Source: Coemansia sp. RSA 487
Taxonomy: Eukaryota > Kickxellomycota > Kickxellomycetes > Kickxellales > Kickxellaceae
Direction of reading: 5' to 3'
Length of the DNA: 64,000 bases
Assembly: GCA_027577595.1 (NCBI GenBank)
Contig: JANBRJ010000051.1
Span: forward strand, 53,839 to 117,838
Position numbers and translations under genes: made by a program. Below the pieces are notes generated by a model. It made no database searches. It had not been told where the DNA came from and saw only the letters and a list, made by a program, of their open reading frames with translations. Below, piece after piece: positions 11,115-21,249 of the stretch; positions within the stretch are counted from its first letter, which is position 1; every line of letters starts with the position of its first letter.

Positions 11115-12161
11115 ATGCTGCTACATATAGAAAAGAACAGCGAAACAACAAGTTTTTCACTCAATACAGACACGGCCACGTTTGGCCAGTTCAAGGACCA
11201 TTTGTCTCAGGTATCCAACATCCCGCGGGACATGATTACGGTCAAGCTTGGGACGCCGCCAACCACAGCCAGCTACTCAGACGACACACTACTCATCCAC
11301 ACACCATTCTACGAGAACTCACATGTGGTGGTGACGGCTCGGAAACCATGTGCCAACCTCCGCGCGAATTCGCCGATGCTGCCGCCAATCGACGACAAGC
11401 CCCATTGCCTGAACAAGCAGGGCTTTCCCTCTCCACTGCCACTGCCGCTGCCACTACCCCACAACGAGCCTTACAACCAGAACAACTATCACCCGAGAAT
11501 AGCCAAAGAGAGCGTCGGTGACGCGTGGGCCGAGTTCAAGGATGGCTACCTTGTGCGGCGCACCGTGGCCAGTGACAACAGCTGTCTATTCACATCACTG
11601 TCAATGTGTCTCGGGTACCCAGGACTTTCTCCACGCGTGCTGCGGCAGATAGTATGCGAATGTATCCGTGAGGATCCCGAATGGTTCAGCGAGGCTGTTT
11701 TGGGCATGCCGGTCGACCAGTACTGCGAGTGGATCCAGCAGCCAGACAACTGGGGCGGCGGCATCGAGATGGCCGCCATCAGCGCACGGTACCACGTCGA
11801 GGTATGCTCTATCGACATCAAGACGCTGCGCATCGACAGGTTTGGCGAGGGCAAGTATGCGCGCCGCGTGGTTCTGCTCTACAGCGGCTCGCACTACGAC
11901 TACATTGCACAGGCTGCAAGCATCGACGATCCGCGCGAGTTCGACCAGACTGAGTTCGAGACGGGCTTCACTTCAAATGATGACGATGCGCTGCTTGCCG
12001 CCGCGCTCACCCTGGCCAGCAAGCTGAGCGACAGACACGGGTTTGTCAGCGCTGGCCAGCCGGAGCTAAAGTGCGGAAACTGCGGCATTCTTGTGCGTGG
12101 CGAGCATGGCGCAAAACAGCACGCTGCTGCAACGCACCACAACAGCTTTGCTGAGGTGTGA
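11115..12161 (+). CDS. OTU1: OTU1/YOD1-type deubiquitinase
   Basis: 348 aa. The first in-frame ATG (MLLHIEKNSETTSF) is taken as the start because it aligns with the family's N-terminal ubiquitin-like (UBX-like) domain, residues 1-75. A Pro/Leu-rich linker follows. The OTU protease domain, roughly 140-270, has the catalytic motif DNSCLF (nucleophile Cys157) and the late HYD segment. The C-terminus is a C2H2 finger (CGNC ... H ... HH). Yeast Otu1 and human YOD1 bind Cdc48/p97 through the N-domain and trim ubiquitin chains in ER-associated degradation. Its 3' end faces eRF3 across about 125 bp. Confidence 0.93.
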   Translation: MLLHIEKNSETTSFSLNTDTATFGQFKDHLSQVSNIPRDMITVKLGTPPTTASYSDDTLLIHTPFYENSHVVVTARKPCANLRANSPMLPPIDDKPHCLNKQGFPSPLPLPLPLPHNEPYNQNNYHPRIAKESVGDAWAEFKDGYLVRRTVASDNSCLFTSLSMCLGYPGLSPRVLRQIVCECIREDPEWFSEAVLGMPVDQYCEWIQQPDNWGGGIEMAAISARYHVEVCSIDIKTLRIDRFGEGKYARRVVLLYSGSHYDYIAQAASIDDPREFDQTEFETGFTSNDDDALLAAALTLASKLSDRHGFVSAGQPELKCGNCGILVRGEHGAKQHAAATHHNSFAEV

Positions 12162-12286
12162 ATTGCCTATACGCCTCCGCAGATGCATTTCCATGCCAAA
12201 CAAACACATACACCATTCTTAGCGTTCTGTTCAATATCATGTTTTATTCCTCTCAATTGTAAAGCTCAACATTCTACATTAAATAT

Positions 12287-14020
12287 TTAGTTGCTGGCAG
12301 CAGAGGTGTCAATGAGCTTGACAACTTTGCCAATAGCAATTGTCTTGCCCTCGTCGCGCAGGGTGAAGCGGCCAAGCTGCATAAAGTCTTTGAAGCGCTC
12401 AACGCATACAGACCTCTTTGCCTCGATGCGCACAATGCACGCCTCGTTCTTCTTGACAAATGGCGGCGGCATACGGCTCTTCTGACCTTGCTTGTTCAGC
12501 TTGTGCAGCAGCTTGGTGATGACCACCTCCTCGACTGCCATATGCACATGAAGCACTGCTTTGTAGCCGGCGGTGATGATGTTCGATGCGTCCAAAATGA
12601 CTAGCTGCGCATTGAAGGCGCGCGCGCAGCGGCTCGGGTACCGGGTGTCGCTGAGGACAAACCCGCTCTGGATTATGTCGTCTTTGACGCCACGCAACCT
12701 AATCCGCACATTGTCTCCGCACACCGCCGACTGCTCCTCGATGTCGTTCTCGCCATAGATCGCGCCAACCTCGCACGGGATCTTGCCGGGCATGATAAAG
12801 GTCTTTTGGTTGACCTTGATGTGGCCAGACTCGATCTTTCCTGATATAATCGTGCCCATGTCGTTGAACTTTTCAGAGATCGGAATGCGCACTGGCCCGT
12901 TGATCTTGCGATCAATCGCCTGCAGATCGTCCAATGTCTCGAGCAGTGACGGTCCAGTGTACCAGGGACACAGACTGCCTGCACGGTCTTTGACACCTGC
13001 GCCGGTGAAGCCAGAGATAGGCAGGAAGATGAGGTCGGTCCTGGGGTTGTAGCCGGCGGCCTTGAGGAAGGGCGTCAGCTTGGTCTTGATCTCATCGTAG
13101 CGTTGCCTACTCCACTCAACAGTGGGGTCGTCCATCTTGTTGATGGCCACAATGAGGCGCCGCACACCAGCGGTCTTTGCCAGCACGGCATGCTCGCGGG
13201 TCTGGCCTCCGCGGTCAAACCCGGTCTCAAACTCGCCTCTGCGCGCTGAGATGACCAGCACACCAACGTCGGCCTGGCCAGCACCGCTGAGCATGCTGGG
13301 TACAAAGTTCTTGTGGCCCGGCGCATCAAGGATAGTGTAGCGACGCTTCGTCGACTCGAAGGAGGCACGCCCGCACTCGACCGTCTTACCCTTGGAACGC
13401 TCTTCCTGATTGGTGTCAAGCGCCCACGAGAGGTACCACGATTCGCGGCCGGCCTCCCTTGCTTCGCGCTCGTACTTTTCCATGGTGCGCGCGTCGACCA
13501 TGCCAGTGAGGAACAGGATGTTTCCGCCCAGTGTCGACTTGCCTGCATCGACGTGGCCGATAAAGATAATGTTCAAGTGCTCCTTGAAATGCTCGTCCAG
13601 GAGCATCTCCTCTTCAGCAACAAGCACCTCATCAACAGGCTCTGGCGCAGCAGCAGCAGCAGCAGCAGCAGAAGTCGCTGCGGCCGGCTGTGCTACTGGT
13701 GTCTCCTTCTTTGCCTCTGAAGAAGAGGCTGTCGCCTCTGCCTTTTCAGGCTCTTGTTCGGTCTTTTTGGGCTCTGGCGTAGCCTTTGCGGACGAGGCAG
13801 AGCTGCCACCGATGCTGATGGTCATTGGCTTTGGCGCTGCTGCCGGTGCCGCTGTTGCTGCTGCTGGCGCCACTGGCGTAGCTGCCGTTGGCCGTGGGAC
13901 AAAAGCAGGAGCCTTGGCGTTAAAAGTAGGTTTGAATGCCATAGCCTTTGAGCTCAGCGAGCTGGAAGCCAGCTTCTTGGCCACGTCCTCAACGTTGCTG
14001 CTGTTGTTGTCGTTCGACAT
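12287..14020 (-). CDS. SUP35: Translation termination factor eRF3 (GTPase)
   Basis: Single exon, 577 aa. The GTPase core begins near 150 with GHVDAGKS (155-162), then DAPGHKNF, NKMDD and eRF3-typical elements such as WYLSWALDTNQEER, CPWYTGPSLLE and GRFTLRDEGKTIAIGK. Domains 2 and 3 are complete. The first 150 residues contain FNAKAPAFVP (about 33-42), a PAM2-like motif expected to bind poly(A)-binding protein, followed by Ala/Pro/Glu-rich sequence with an alanine run. There is no Gln/Asn-rich oligopeptide-repeat prion domain as in budding-yeast Sup35. Its role is GTP-dependent stimulation of eRF1 peptide release. Confidence 0.96.
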   Translation of the reverse strand: MSNDNNSSNVEDVAKKLASSSLSSKAMAFKPTFNAKAPAFVPRPTAATPVAPAAATAAPAAAPKPMTISIGGSSASSAKATPEPKKTEQEPEKAEATASSSEAKKETPVAQPAAATSAAAAAAAAPEPVDEVLVAEEEMLLDEHFKEHLNIIFIGHVDAGKSTLGGNILFLTGMVDARTMEKYEREAREAGRESWYLSWALDTNQEERSKGKTVECGRASFESTKRRYTILDAPGHKNFVPSMLSGAGQADVGVLVISARRGEFETGFDRGGQTREHAVLAKTAGVRRLIVAINKMDDPTVEWSRQRYDEIKTKLTPFLKAAGYNPRTDLIFLPISGFTGAGVKDRAGSLCPWYTGPSLLETLDDLQAIDRKINGPVRIPISEKFNDMGTIISGKIESGHIKVNQKTFIMPGKIPCEVGAIYGENDIEEQSAVCGDNVRIRLRGVKDDIIQSGFVLSDTRYPSRCARAFNAQLVILDASNIITAGYKAVLHVHMAVEEVVITKLLHKLNKQGQKSRMPPPFVKKNEACIVRIEAKRSVCVERFKDFMQLGRFTLRDEGKTIAIGKVVKLIDTSAASN

Positions 14021-14306
14021 TATGAAATATGAGACTGTAAGAGGTGTGGTAATCTGAGAAACACGGTGAAACGGCTCGTCCTACGGCACTGTACGCTGTC
14101 TGTTATAACTCAATCCACCTCGGTGATGTATACAATGGTAGAGTAAAAATAAAGTAGAAATGACTGCTAATGGAAAAAAGAAAGGCAGAAAGAAAAGTAA
14201 AATGAGACTTTCCCACCTCGCTGCAGCTGCTGTTGTTGCTGTGCTTTGAAGTCTCCACATAAAAAATTTTTATGTGCTGTTGATTGGATCAAGCCCCCAT
14301 TTTGGT

Positions 14307-17009
14307 CTAGGAGGCACTGTTGGCGTATACGCCGTTAAAGTCGATGGTCACCACCAAGAACTGCAGGTCGCTTGCCGTGTTGTGCGACAGCACACGCATC
14401 AAGCCACGGACCTGGCTCTTGAAGCGCGAGACGATGGTGCGCATCCTGCCTGCGTGATCCGTGGGCTGGGGCTGCTTGGCGTCAGCGCGATACTTTTGTA
14501 TGTGCTCGGTAAGGCCACCGCGCCGATACGGGAGGGCGCCAATCGCCGGTGATTGAGACTCCGTTTCTGTGGCAGCTCGGCGGCTCGACAAGACACGGTC
14601 GCTGTAGAGCTCCTTTGCCGCCGTGACGAACTGGAGCGCCGTGTCAAAGATGCCCGACAGATTGCGCTGAAACCCAAGCCCGCTGATGCTGCCGCAAACA
14701 ATCTCGTGCACAACTGCAATGTACTTGCTGTGCGCTTCGTTCCAAGCGTCGATGTCGATCTCGCGTGATGCGGCTGTGCTTTTGCCCGACAGTCCGGCTC
14801 CAGCGTCCTGTTTGGGGGCTGCTGCTCCGGTAGACTCGAGGAACTCGCCCCACGCACCCTCGATTACATTGAGCGAGATGTACCGCTGCACTTGGTTGAA
14901 GAACTGGATCATCTCAGAACAGGCAATAGCGCACTCGCGCATCGTTTGCTGCATTGTATCGTCTGGGCCTGCACTGGGCTCCTTAGCATCTGCACTGCCG
15001 TCCTTGCGTCGCCGGAGCTCCTCGGTACGCTGGTACGACCGCGCCTCAGTCATCTGCTGGCGCCAGACGCAGTTGAGAGAGTACTCCACGCGCTTGAGCT
15101 TGAGAAGGAACCTGCTGACCTCAAAGTACTGGCGCATAGCCAGCTTGGGGATCACATGGCTCAGCGGCGGCTCCAATGTATAAGCAAGCGACACGTCCTC
15201 CCACCCTTTGCGTTGGGGCTCGTTGCTGCTGTTGTTGTTGTTTTCGTTGAAAGCGAGCACAATTGACGATAAGTGCTCGGAGTCTTCGAGCTGTGTGTTG
15301 GAGGAGCGCAGTGCGCTGGACAAGACTGCCGACAGGTCGTGCGCCATAATGCTCTTGATGCTGCCCATCTGGTTGTCCAGCACCTCCATCAGCGCCAGCG
15401 CAAAGTCACCCTGCTCAAACAGCAGATACTGGCGCATTGCGTTGACGTGACCCATCAAGTCATACGTGTCCTGCAGAACACGCATCAGCCGCTCATTGAC
15501 CATCGACGACGAGCGGTAAACAAAGGACTCGAGGTTGCGCGGGTCCGACAGATCGCTGGTCAGCTGCGTGCGCGGCCCTCCGTCGATGACCCACTGGGAG
15601 TCATTGCAGGCAACGCGCAGGAAGTTCAGGGAGCGTCCGATCTGGAAGATCTTGCGCGTCATTTCACCGTTGATGTGGACAGGAATCATATCCGGCGCGA
15701 CCGTATACTTTTCTGTCCAGAACATGTCGCGACGGCTCTCGCGTTTGCGGATGAAGAACTCCTCGTACGGGTCCAGGAGCTCTCCGTCGGTGACCCAGCG
15801 CACGAGGATGTCGTTGAATGGCGCTGACGCCGTCTTCAGCAGCCGCTTGGCAAACGCCTGAATAAACGGGTCTCCGTCGTCGACAAGCGTGCTGATGATC
15901 GAGAGGACGTCGCCGCCGCCAGCGCCCTCTTGCACTTTCGCGATTGCAGTGACCATCAGACGCAGCTTCTGCCGCGGCTCAACCATCCAGCAGAACAGCC
16001 GCCGCAAAGTCACACCCATGGGCGACTCGCCAGGCTGTAGTGTGTGCGGTGCCTTGAACAGCCGACCCTCAATGTCCGAAACCAGCTTATAGTACTTGCT
16101 CATCTCCGCCTTGAGCTCAGTGCAGAAGCTCTGCTCAAACAGCCTTCCGCTATTGTCGACCGTGGTAATGTAGTTCTGAATTTCTCTGGTTAGCATACCC
16201 AGCTCCGACAGCGACGTCGCCATTGACCGCGTGGGCCGCGAGAGCTGGATGTCCGCGCTGACAGCATATGCCTGCAGGCGGTTGTTCCAGTGGATGTGTG
16301 AGCCGTCGATGCCCTGCATCACGAATATCAGGTCGTGCAATAGGTCGGCCTCGCTGACGTCGTCGTATGTGGGTAGCTCTCTGTGTATGAAGACACCTTG
16401 CTGCTGCTGCTGCTGCTGGCTGTCTGGGTTTTGGTGCACTGCTTGTCTGATCGGCGAGCGGCTTCTCTGTCCATGCATACCCGAATGCTCTGGATACGCC
16501 GCTCCGTACGGGTGGTGCCTCTGCTGCCTCTGGTATGCGCTTTGTTGCTGCTGCTGCTTGCTTTGATAGTACGGTGGCAGCATTCTTTCTGCGGCTGCCG
16601 TTCCAGCCCATGGCGAACTCGTGCGCTGAGCAATGTAGCTGCTACTAGCCATCCCAGTTGCCGATGCCGGTGGGCTTGGAGTTGTACAGCACTCGGCCAC
16701 AAAGTACAGCACCGGCCACCAGCTATATGCCGGGTCCCGCTGCTTCAGCAGACCGTAGAGCCGCGACACGCTGAGTGCCGAGCGCACATCGCGGCCACTG
16801 GCAACCAGCTTCTTTTGCAGGTCGCCGACTATCGTTGACTCATCTCTTGATGTCGCAGGTGCAATATTGCTGTCGATGATGCTACGGAAGTAGCGCGACA
16901 GGTTGCTCCTCTTCTCAGCCTCGCCACTGTCTCCTACTGCTGCGTCTCCGTGCACTGGGCCTAGAAAGGCGTCCATGTATTGGTGAAGGCACTTTTCAAG
17001 CTCGCTCAT
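14307..17009 (-). CDS. SPC98: Gamma-tubulin complex component 3 (GCP3/Spc98)
   Basis: Single exon, 900 aa. The N-terminus is helical (1-108). A low-complexity Gln/Ser/His segment (about 108-218) with several poly-Q runs follows. GRIP1 then opens with LLHDLIFVMQGIDGSHI and carries LSELGMLTREIQNYI, GQSFC-like and YYKLV elements, with DGELLDPYEEFFI and the LWHDKYT-like WTEKYTVAPDMIPVHI block typical of GCP3. GRIP2 fills the remainder and ends LQFLVVTIDFNGVYA. GCP3 pairs with GCP2 in the gamma-tubulin small complex that nucleates microtubules at spindle pole bodies. The sequence resembles GCP3 more than GCP2. Confidence 0.92.
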   Translation of the reverse strand: MSELEKCLHQYMDAFLGPVHGDAAVGDSGEAEKRSNLSRYFRSIIDSNIAPATSRDESTIVGDLQKKLVASGRDVRSALSVSRLYGLLKQRDPAYSWWPVLYFVAECCTTPSPPASATGMASSSYIAQRTSSPWAGTAAAERMLPPYYQSKQQQQQSAYQRQQRHHPYGAAYPEHSGMHGQRSRSPIRQAVHQNPDSQQQQQQQGVFIHRELPTYDDVSEADLLHDLIFVMQGIDGSHIHWNNRLQAYAVSADIQLSRPTRSMATSLSELGMLTREIQNYITTVDNSGRLFEQSFCTELKAEMSKYYKLVSDIEGRLFKAPHTLQPGESPMGVTLRRLFCWMVEPRQKLRLMVTAIAKVQEGAGGGDVLSIISTLVDDGDPFIQAFAKRLLKTASAPFNDILVRWVTDGELLDPYEEFFIRKRESRRDMFWTEKYTVAPDMIPVHINGEMTRKIFQIGRSLNFLRVACNDSQWVIDGGPRTQLTSDLSDPRNLESFVYRSSSMVNERLMRVLQDTYDLMGHVNAMRQYLLFEQGDFALALMEVLDNQMGSIKSIMAHDLSAVLSSALRSSNTQLEDSEHLSSIVLAFNENNNNSSNEPQRKGWEDVSLAYTLEPPLSHVIPKLAMRQYFEVSRFLLKLKRVEYSLNCVWRQQMTEARSYQRTEELRRRKDGSADAKEPSAGPDDTMQQTMRECAIACSEMIQFFNQVQRYISLNVIEGAWGEFLESTGAAAPKQDAGAGLSGKSTAASREIDIDAWNEAHSKYIAVVHEIVCGSISGLGFQRNLSGIFDTALQFVTAAKELYSDRVLSSRRAATETESQSPAIGALPYRRGGLTEHIQKYRADAKQPQPTDHAGRMRTIVSRFKSQVRGLMRVLSHNTASDLQFLVVTIDFNGVYANSAS

Positions 17010-17505
17010 TCTTGTCGACTCGTTAATTCGTTTGCACTGCGTCCTTCAAAAAAAAAAAAAGAGCAATGGTTTGTAATTTAAGACAATAAAGCTAGACACA
17101 CGCTTTGGATAAACAAAGGTCAAAGAGAAATAAGTGCACTAAAGCCTGCTGGAAGTGCAACCAAAGGCGTTTAACACGAAACTCTTCAAAGAAACGCTTG
17201 ATTTGTTTGTTTACGATATATCTTTGTTGATCTGTTACGTGGATCACGGTGATCGGATCACATCAATGAAAAAAAAGTTTCCCTTCAATTTTTTTTCTTT
17301 CAGCTCACCTGTTCCTTTTGATCTCTGGTTTTGAGCATTTTGCTTGTTTTCTTCACTTGGCTCAAGTCACCAGTATTTTCTTCGTTCTCCTTCAAAACAA
17401 AAAGTATAGCATCACCTAACCTAATACTCTCGCTCTCTGAAATTACTTATTATAAGCGGGTCGTTTTCTTATTTCATTGGCACAGCATAACCAAGACACA
17501 CAAAG
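17010..17505. promoter_or_regulatory. Divergent promoter between GCP3 and MAK16
   Basis: About 495 bp between two outward-pointing genes. It includes a poly-A run near 17048 and pyrimidine-rich sequence leading to the MAK16 start. No other feature is seen. Confidence 0.5.
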
Positions 17506-18486
17506 ATGAACAACGACGGGCTGGTGTGGGAGGTACTGAACAAGCAGTTCTGCTCATACAAAGTCAAGACAGACACGGGCAACCTATGCCGGCACCCGTA
17601 TAACCTAACAGGTCTATGCAACCGGCAAGACTGTCCGTTGGCCAACTCGAAGTACGCCACAGTGCGCGAAGTAAACGGACGCATCTTCCTGTGCGTTAAG
17701 ACCGCAGAGCGCGCACACATGCCTGCCAAGCAGTGGGAGAAGATCAAGTTGCCCAGCAACTTTGCGCAGGCAATCGAGGTGATCGACAACGAAATGCAGT
17801 ACTGGCCCAAATGGATGGTACACAAGTGCAAGCAGAGGCTGACTAGAATCACCCAGTACTTGGTGCGCATGCGCAAGCTGAAACTCAAGAATACGCACAC
17901 GCTGGTGCCGATTAAGAAGAAGCTAGAGCGTCGCGAAAAGTCCAGGGAAGTCAGAGCGGAGGCTGCGGCGCGGCTTGACCAGTCGATCGAGAAGGAGCTA
18001 CTGCAGCGCCTCAGGAGCAAGGCATATGGCGATCAGCCTCTCAATGTCAACGAGAGCGTGTGGAAGGAGATCCTGGAGGGCGAGGCTATTGAGGTCGAGT
18101 CCGATGTGACGACAGAGGATGAGCTCGAGGAAGAAGAGAAGGAGATTGAGTATGAGGACGGCAGCGAGCAGGAGGAGTTTGGCGGCGACTTTGTCCTTGA
18201 TGACAGCGAGGCGGAGGACGACGATGACGACGATCTGGAGGACTTTGGTAACATGCTTGCGTCCGATATCAGCTCTGGCAGCGAGGACGAGGCCAGCGAA
18301 GATGATGACGAGAGCGACACTGCGTCTCTGCCGCCGCCATCATCAAAGTCCAACAAGGGCAAGCGCCCGGCAGACGGTGCATCCCGCCAGAAGCCCGCAA
18401 AGCGTACAAAGAAGCATGGCCCACGTGTCGAGGTCGAGTACGAGACAGAGATGCCACAGCAGGACACGATGCTTACAAACTGGTGA
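17506..18486 (+). CDS. MAK16: Mak16 ribosome-biogenesis factor
   Basis: Single exon, 326 aa. The conserved N-terminal half matches Mak16: VWEVLNKQFCSYKVKT, the Cys-rich CRHPYNLTGLCNRQDC PLANSKYATV block, KTAERAHMPAKQWE and HKCKQRLTRITQ. It then has KRREKSRE-type basic helices and AYGDQPLNVNESVWKEIL. The C-terminal 130 residues are strongly acidic Asp/Glu/Ser tracts followed by a basic, nuclear-signal-like segment. Mak16 is a nucleolar protein required for 66S pre-ribosome maturation and 60S subunit production. Length is close to the family norm (about 300 aa). Confidence 0.95.
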   Translation: MNNDGLVWEVLNKQFCSYKVKTDTGNLCRHPYNLTGLCNRQDCPLANSKYATVREVNGRIFLCVKTAERAHMPAKQWEKIKLPSNFAQAIEVIDNEMQYWPKWMVHKCKQRLTRITQYLVRMRKLKLKNTHTLVPIKKKLERREKSREVRAEAAARLDQSIEKELLQRLRSKAYGDQPLNVNESVWKEILEGEAIEVESDVTTEDELEEEEKEIEYEDGSEQEEFGGDFVLDDSEAEDDDDDDLEDFGNMLASDISSGSEDEASEDDDESDTASLPPPSSKSNKGKRPADGASRQKPAKRTKKHGPRVEVEYETEMPQQDTMLTNW

Positions 18487-19098
18487 GAATAGACCGCAGA
18501 GAAGGAGGTTTTTATTTTTTTGCTTGATCTTATCTACTGTATGCTGTGCTTCAGAATATACATTTTATGTTGTAATGTACGCATTAGTTTTAACACCAGG
18601 CCTTGTTTGCTGGCGAATTGCGATTGATGAGAGAGGAGCCTTTTGTCCTTTTTGAAAAAAGCCGAGTTCACAGATGGCTGGAAGCAGGTTGATTGGACCA
18701 TGTGTGCCGGATACCCAAAAACGATAAGTGATCAGTGGCGGCCAGTGGCATGCGATGATGTGCATGTTTTGGGACAAGGGACAAACGCACATTCAAAAGA
18801 CACTGATTTCATTGTTTAGTGTTGTTAGAGGCTAAAATTAGCCTCCCCACAAACACATGTTTTTTCATTTCTTTTTTTGCTTTGCAACAAAACTCTTTCT
18901 GCTCTTTTTTCTGTCTATACTTTACACTTCCTTATTTCATTTATTAGTTGCAAATTCCAGACCTTTTATATTGTGCTCAATCCATTTCGTAGCTACAGCT
19001 TCAATACTGCCCAGATATTACTTTTAAACACGCGCATTTAACGCCCACCAACTTGTCATTCCCTTTGTAACCGTAAAACACACTCTCGTTAAAGCAAA
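18487..19098. other. Intergenic between MAK16 and GDT1
   Basis: Holds the MAK16 3'UTR and the GDT1 promoter. CT-rich tracts at about 18860-18960 precede GDT1. No gene is seen. Confidence 0.5.
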
Positions 19099-20016
19099 AT
19101 GGACGAACTTGGCTCCTATGCACTGTATTCGGGGATGAGCGCGCAGCCAGCGTCGTTTCTGCCATCGCCGCTGGATACACCGTACGCAAGTGGCAGCATC
19201 GCAGGAGGCGTTGCAGGCGACGCCGGTATGGGCGCTTCAGACTCGCTGATAGCGTCCATCCTGATGATATTCGTTTCCGAAATAGGCGACAAGACATTCC
19301 TGATAGCAGCAATCCTGGCGATGAGCAATCCGCGGTCGACGATCTTTGTGGCCGCGTGCTCGGCGCTCTGGGTAATGTCGATATTGTCGGCGTTCCTTGG
19401 GCATGCGGTGGTAACGTTTATTCCGATGCAGTGGGTGTCGCTGGCGGCGGCTGCCATGTTCCTTGTGTTTGGCGTCAAGTTGCTCCAGGAGGCGCGCGAG
19501 ATGGATGGCTCCGAGATAAGCAAGGAGATGCGCGAAGTCGAGAGCGAGCTGAGCGAGAAGGATACCGCAAAGACGCAGGACGAGCTGGAGGCTGGCGAGA
19601 AGCATGACGATTCGTTTAACGTCAACGTAGGTGACGATAGTGACGACGTTGGTTCGCGAGGCGAGGCGGCCAGCGAGAGTAGCAAAAACGACTGCTCGTT
19701 GCTCGGGTCAGTCAAGAACCTGCTGGGTCTACTGCTGTCGCCCATCTTTGTCGAGACTTTTGTGCTTGTGTTTCTAGCTGAGTGGGGCGACCGCTCGCAG
19801 CTTGCAACCATTGCGCTTGGCGCCGCACGCAACGTTTATGGCGTGGCAGCGGGAACAATTCTCGGCCACACGTGCTGCACGGGGGTTGCAGTTGTTGGCG
19901 GACAACTGCTTGCGTCGCGGATATCAGTAAAGAAAGTATCATTCGCCGGCGGTGTTCTGTTCATCCTGTTTTCTGTTATCTACGGATATCAGGCACTGTA
20001 CAATGGCTCTGTATAG
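19099..20016 (+). CDS. GDT1: Gdt1/TMEM165 family Mn2+/Ca2+ transporter
   Basis: 305 aa, UPF0016 family. The two diagnostic motifs are EIGDKT in the first hydrophobic repeat and EWGDRSQ in the second. Each is followed by two further membrane segments, giving the family's inverted two-times-three-helix layout. The repeats are joined by a charged cytosolic loop (about 135-195) rich in Glu/Ser/Asp. The first 48 residues are Gly/Ala/Ser rich and lack an obvious cleavable signal peptide. Family members sit in the Golgi (Gdt1, TMEM165), where they import Mn2+/Ca2+ in exchange for H+ and support glycosylation. Confidence 0.93.
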   Translation: MDELGSYALYSGMSAQPASFLPSPLDTPYASGSIAGGVAGDAGMGASDSLIASILMIFVSEIGDKTFLIAAILAMSNPRSTIFVAACSALWVMSILSAFLGHAVVTFIPMQWVSLAAAAMFLVFGVKLLQEAREMDGSEISKEMREVESELSEKDTAKTQDELEAGEKHDDSFNVNVGDDSDDVGSRGEAASESSKNDCSLLGSVKNLLGLLLSPIFVETFVLVFLAEWGDRSQLATIALGAARNVYGVAAGTILGHTCCTGVAVVGGQLLASRISVKKVSFAGGVLFILFSVIYGYQALYNGSV

Positions 20017-20133
20017 ATTTTAGATTTGTCTAGACAGCTCAAGAACGTTTGTCTCCTTTGTTCTCAGGTTTATTTACTTCATTTTGCATCGTGCAAGTTA
20101 AAAATAAAAACAGCAGCATCAACTTGATAGGGC

Positions 20134-21249
20134 TTAAGAGGTGCAGTAGAAGGCGGTGTGTTTGATAGTCTCTGCCTTTAGGTCGCGGACCGAGAGCCTG
20201 CGACGGGCAATGTTGTCCCGCAGTGCAAACTTGAGACTTCGATAGATCTGACTCCACAGGGCTGCGAACTCGGGGTGGTTGCGCGCAATGCCGCGGTCCT
20301 TGAGTGCAGCGATGATGAGCTGCTTGGCAAGCCGCTTGTTGACAGCCTCGATCTGGCTGTCTTCCACGCCTAGTGAATCAGCAGTGCCGCCATTGACGGC
20401 CTCGTCGTCGCCTAGCTCGGGTGTGGCTAGCCGCTCAACATCGGTCATCGTGATGACCCCGCTACGGCGCTGCTGCTGTCGTTTTCTGCGCAAGGTGCTT
20501 CCATCCGAGTGTTGCGCAAGTGGAGCAAGAACCATGCTCTCGGCAGACAATGTGCGCTGGAAGCGTGCATTGGTCTCTGCGCGCCTCCGCCGCTCGAGCC
20601 GCTCGATAAACGCATGCTCGGGAGACAAGTCTGCAGCAGCAACGTTGTTTTGCTGGCAAGATTCACCGCGTAGCGCGCAGCCAGCCATAGCTGTTGCCAA
20701 GGGCTCGATGTGGCGCGCATGCGATGCAAGTACATGAAGGACCAACCGCGTGTCGGACACGTAAACGAGAGCGTGTGTGCTGCGGTCAGGGTACCATGGC
20801 GGTAATGCCGTAGCATCGGATGTTCTTGTTTGGTGACGCGGTGATGCAAACGGATCCACAGCACCAAGCGGAGTATCGCTACTAGTCGCTGTGCCTTCGA
20901 GTCGTGCCAGCACAGCTGTGTGCTGGGACTGTTTGGCTAGCCGCGCAATAAGCCCATTGACATATCTGCGCGAGGCCTCAGACTCTGCGTTGACATAAAG
21001 AGCAAGCACTGTGGGCGTCAGCAATGCGGGCGGCACCGACGCCAGCCGCACGCTCTGTAGTAGCCGTAGCTTGGTGTCCAGAGGCACAGGCACTCCGGCT
21101 TGTGTCTTCATTTGCCCTATTCCAGCTATGGCGTCGACTGTCTTATCGGGAAACTCAATAGCTGCTGTCCATTGCGGCACGCGGTAGTGCGCCATACTGT
21201 CGCTTGCAGCGGTCTCTGGTGTGCAAACAGCCGCCATTCTCTCTCTCAT
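20134..21249 (-). CDS. Putative Sld7-like replication factor
   Basis: Single exon, 371 aa. The C-terminal 70 residues read VNKRLAKQLIIAALKDRG, then HPEFAALWSQIYRSLKFALR. This resembles the Sld7 C-terminal domain pattern: an Asn-Lys start, two amphipathic helices, a Leu-Arg-Gly-like turn, then a Tyr-x-x-x-x-F-A-x-R helix. The rest is variable, with Ser/Thr/Ala-rich stretches and a basic RRKRQQQRR patch. In yeast Sld7 partners Sld3 in firing replication origins; animal MTBP is its counterpart. The match is from memory of a short motif and the N-terminal half is not recognisable, so the assignment is tentative. It is divergently arranged with the adenylate kinase gene. Confidence 0.45.
   Translation of the reverse strand: MRERMAAVCTPETAASDSMAHYRVPQWTAAIEFPDKTVDAIAGIGQMKTQAGVPVPLDTKLRLLQSVRLASVPPALLTPTVLALYVNAESEASRRYVNGLIARLAKQSQHTAVLARLEGTATSSDTPLGAVDPFASPRHQTRTSDATALPPWYPDRSTHALVYVSDTRLVLHVLASHARHIEPLATAMAGCALRGESCQQNNVAAADLSPEHAFIERLERRRRAETNARFQRTLSAESMVLAPLAQHSDGSTLRRKRQQQRRSGVITMTDVERLATPELGDDEAVNGGTADSLGVEDSQIEAVNKRLAKQLIIAALKDRGIARNHPEFAALWSQIYRSLKFALRDNIARRRLSVRDLKAETIKHTAFYCTS

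Noticed and set aside
13313-14057. Open frames antisense to eRF3, Ala/Ser/Val-rich
   Set aside because: Composition is explained by the Ala-rich eRF3 N-domain read backwards; no motif is seen.
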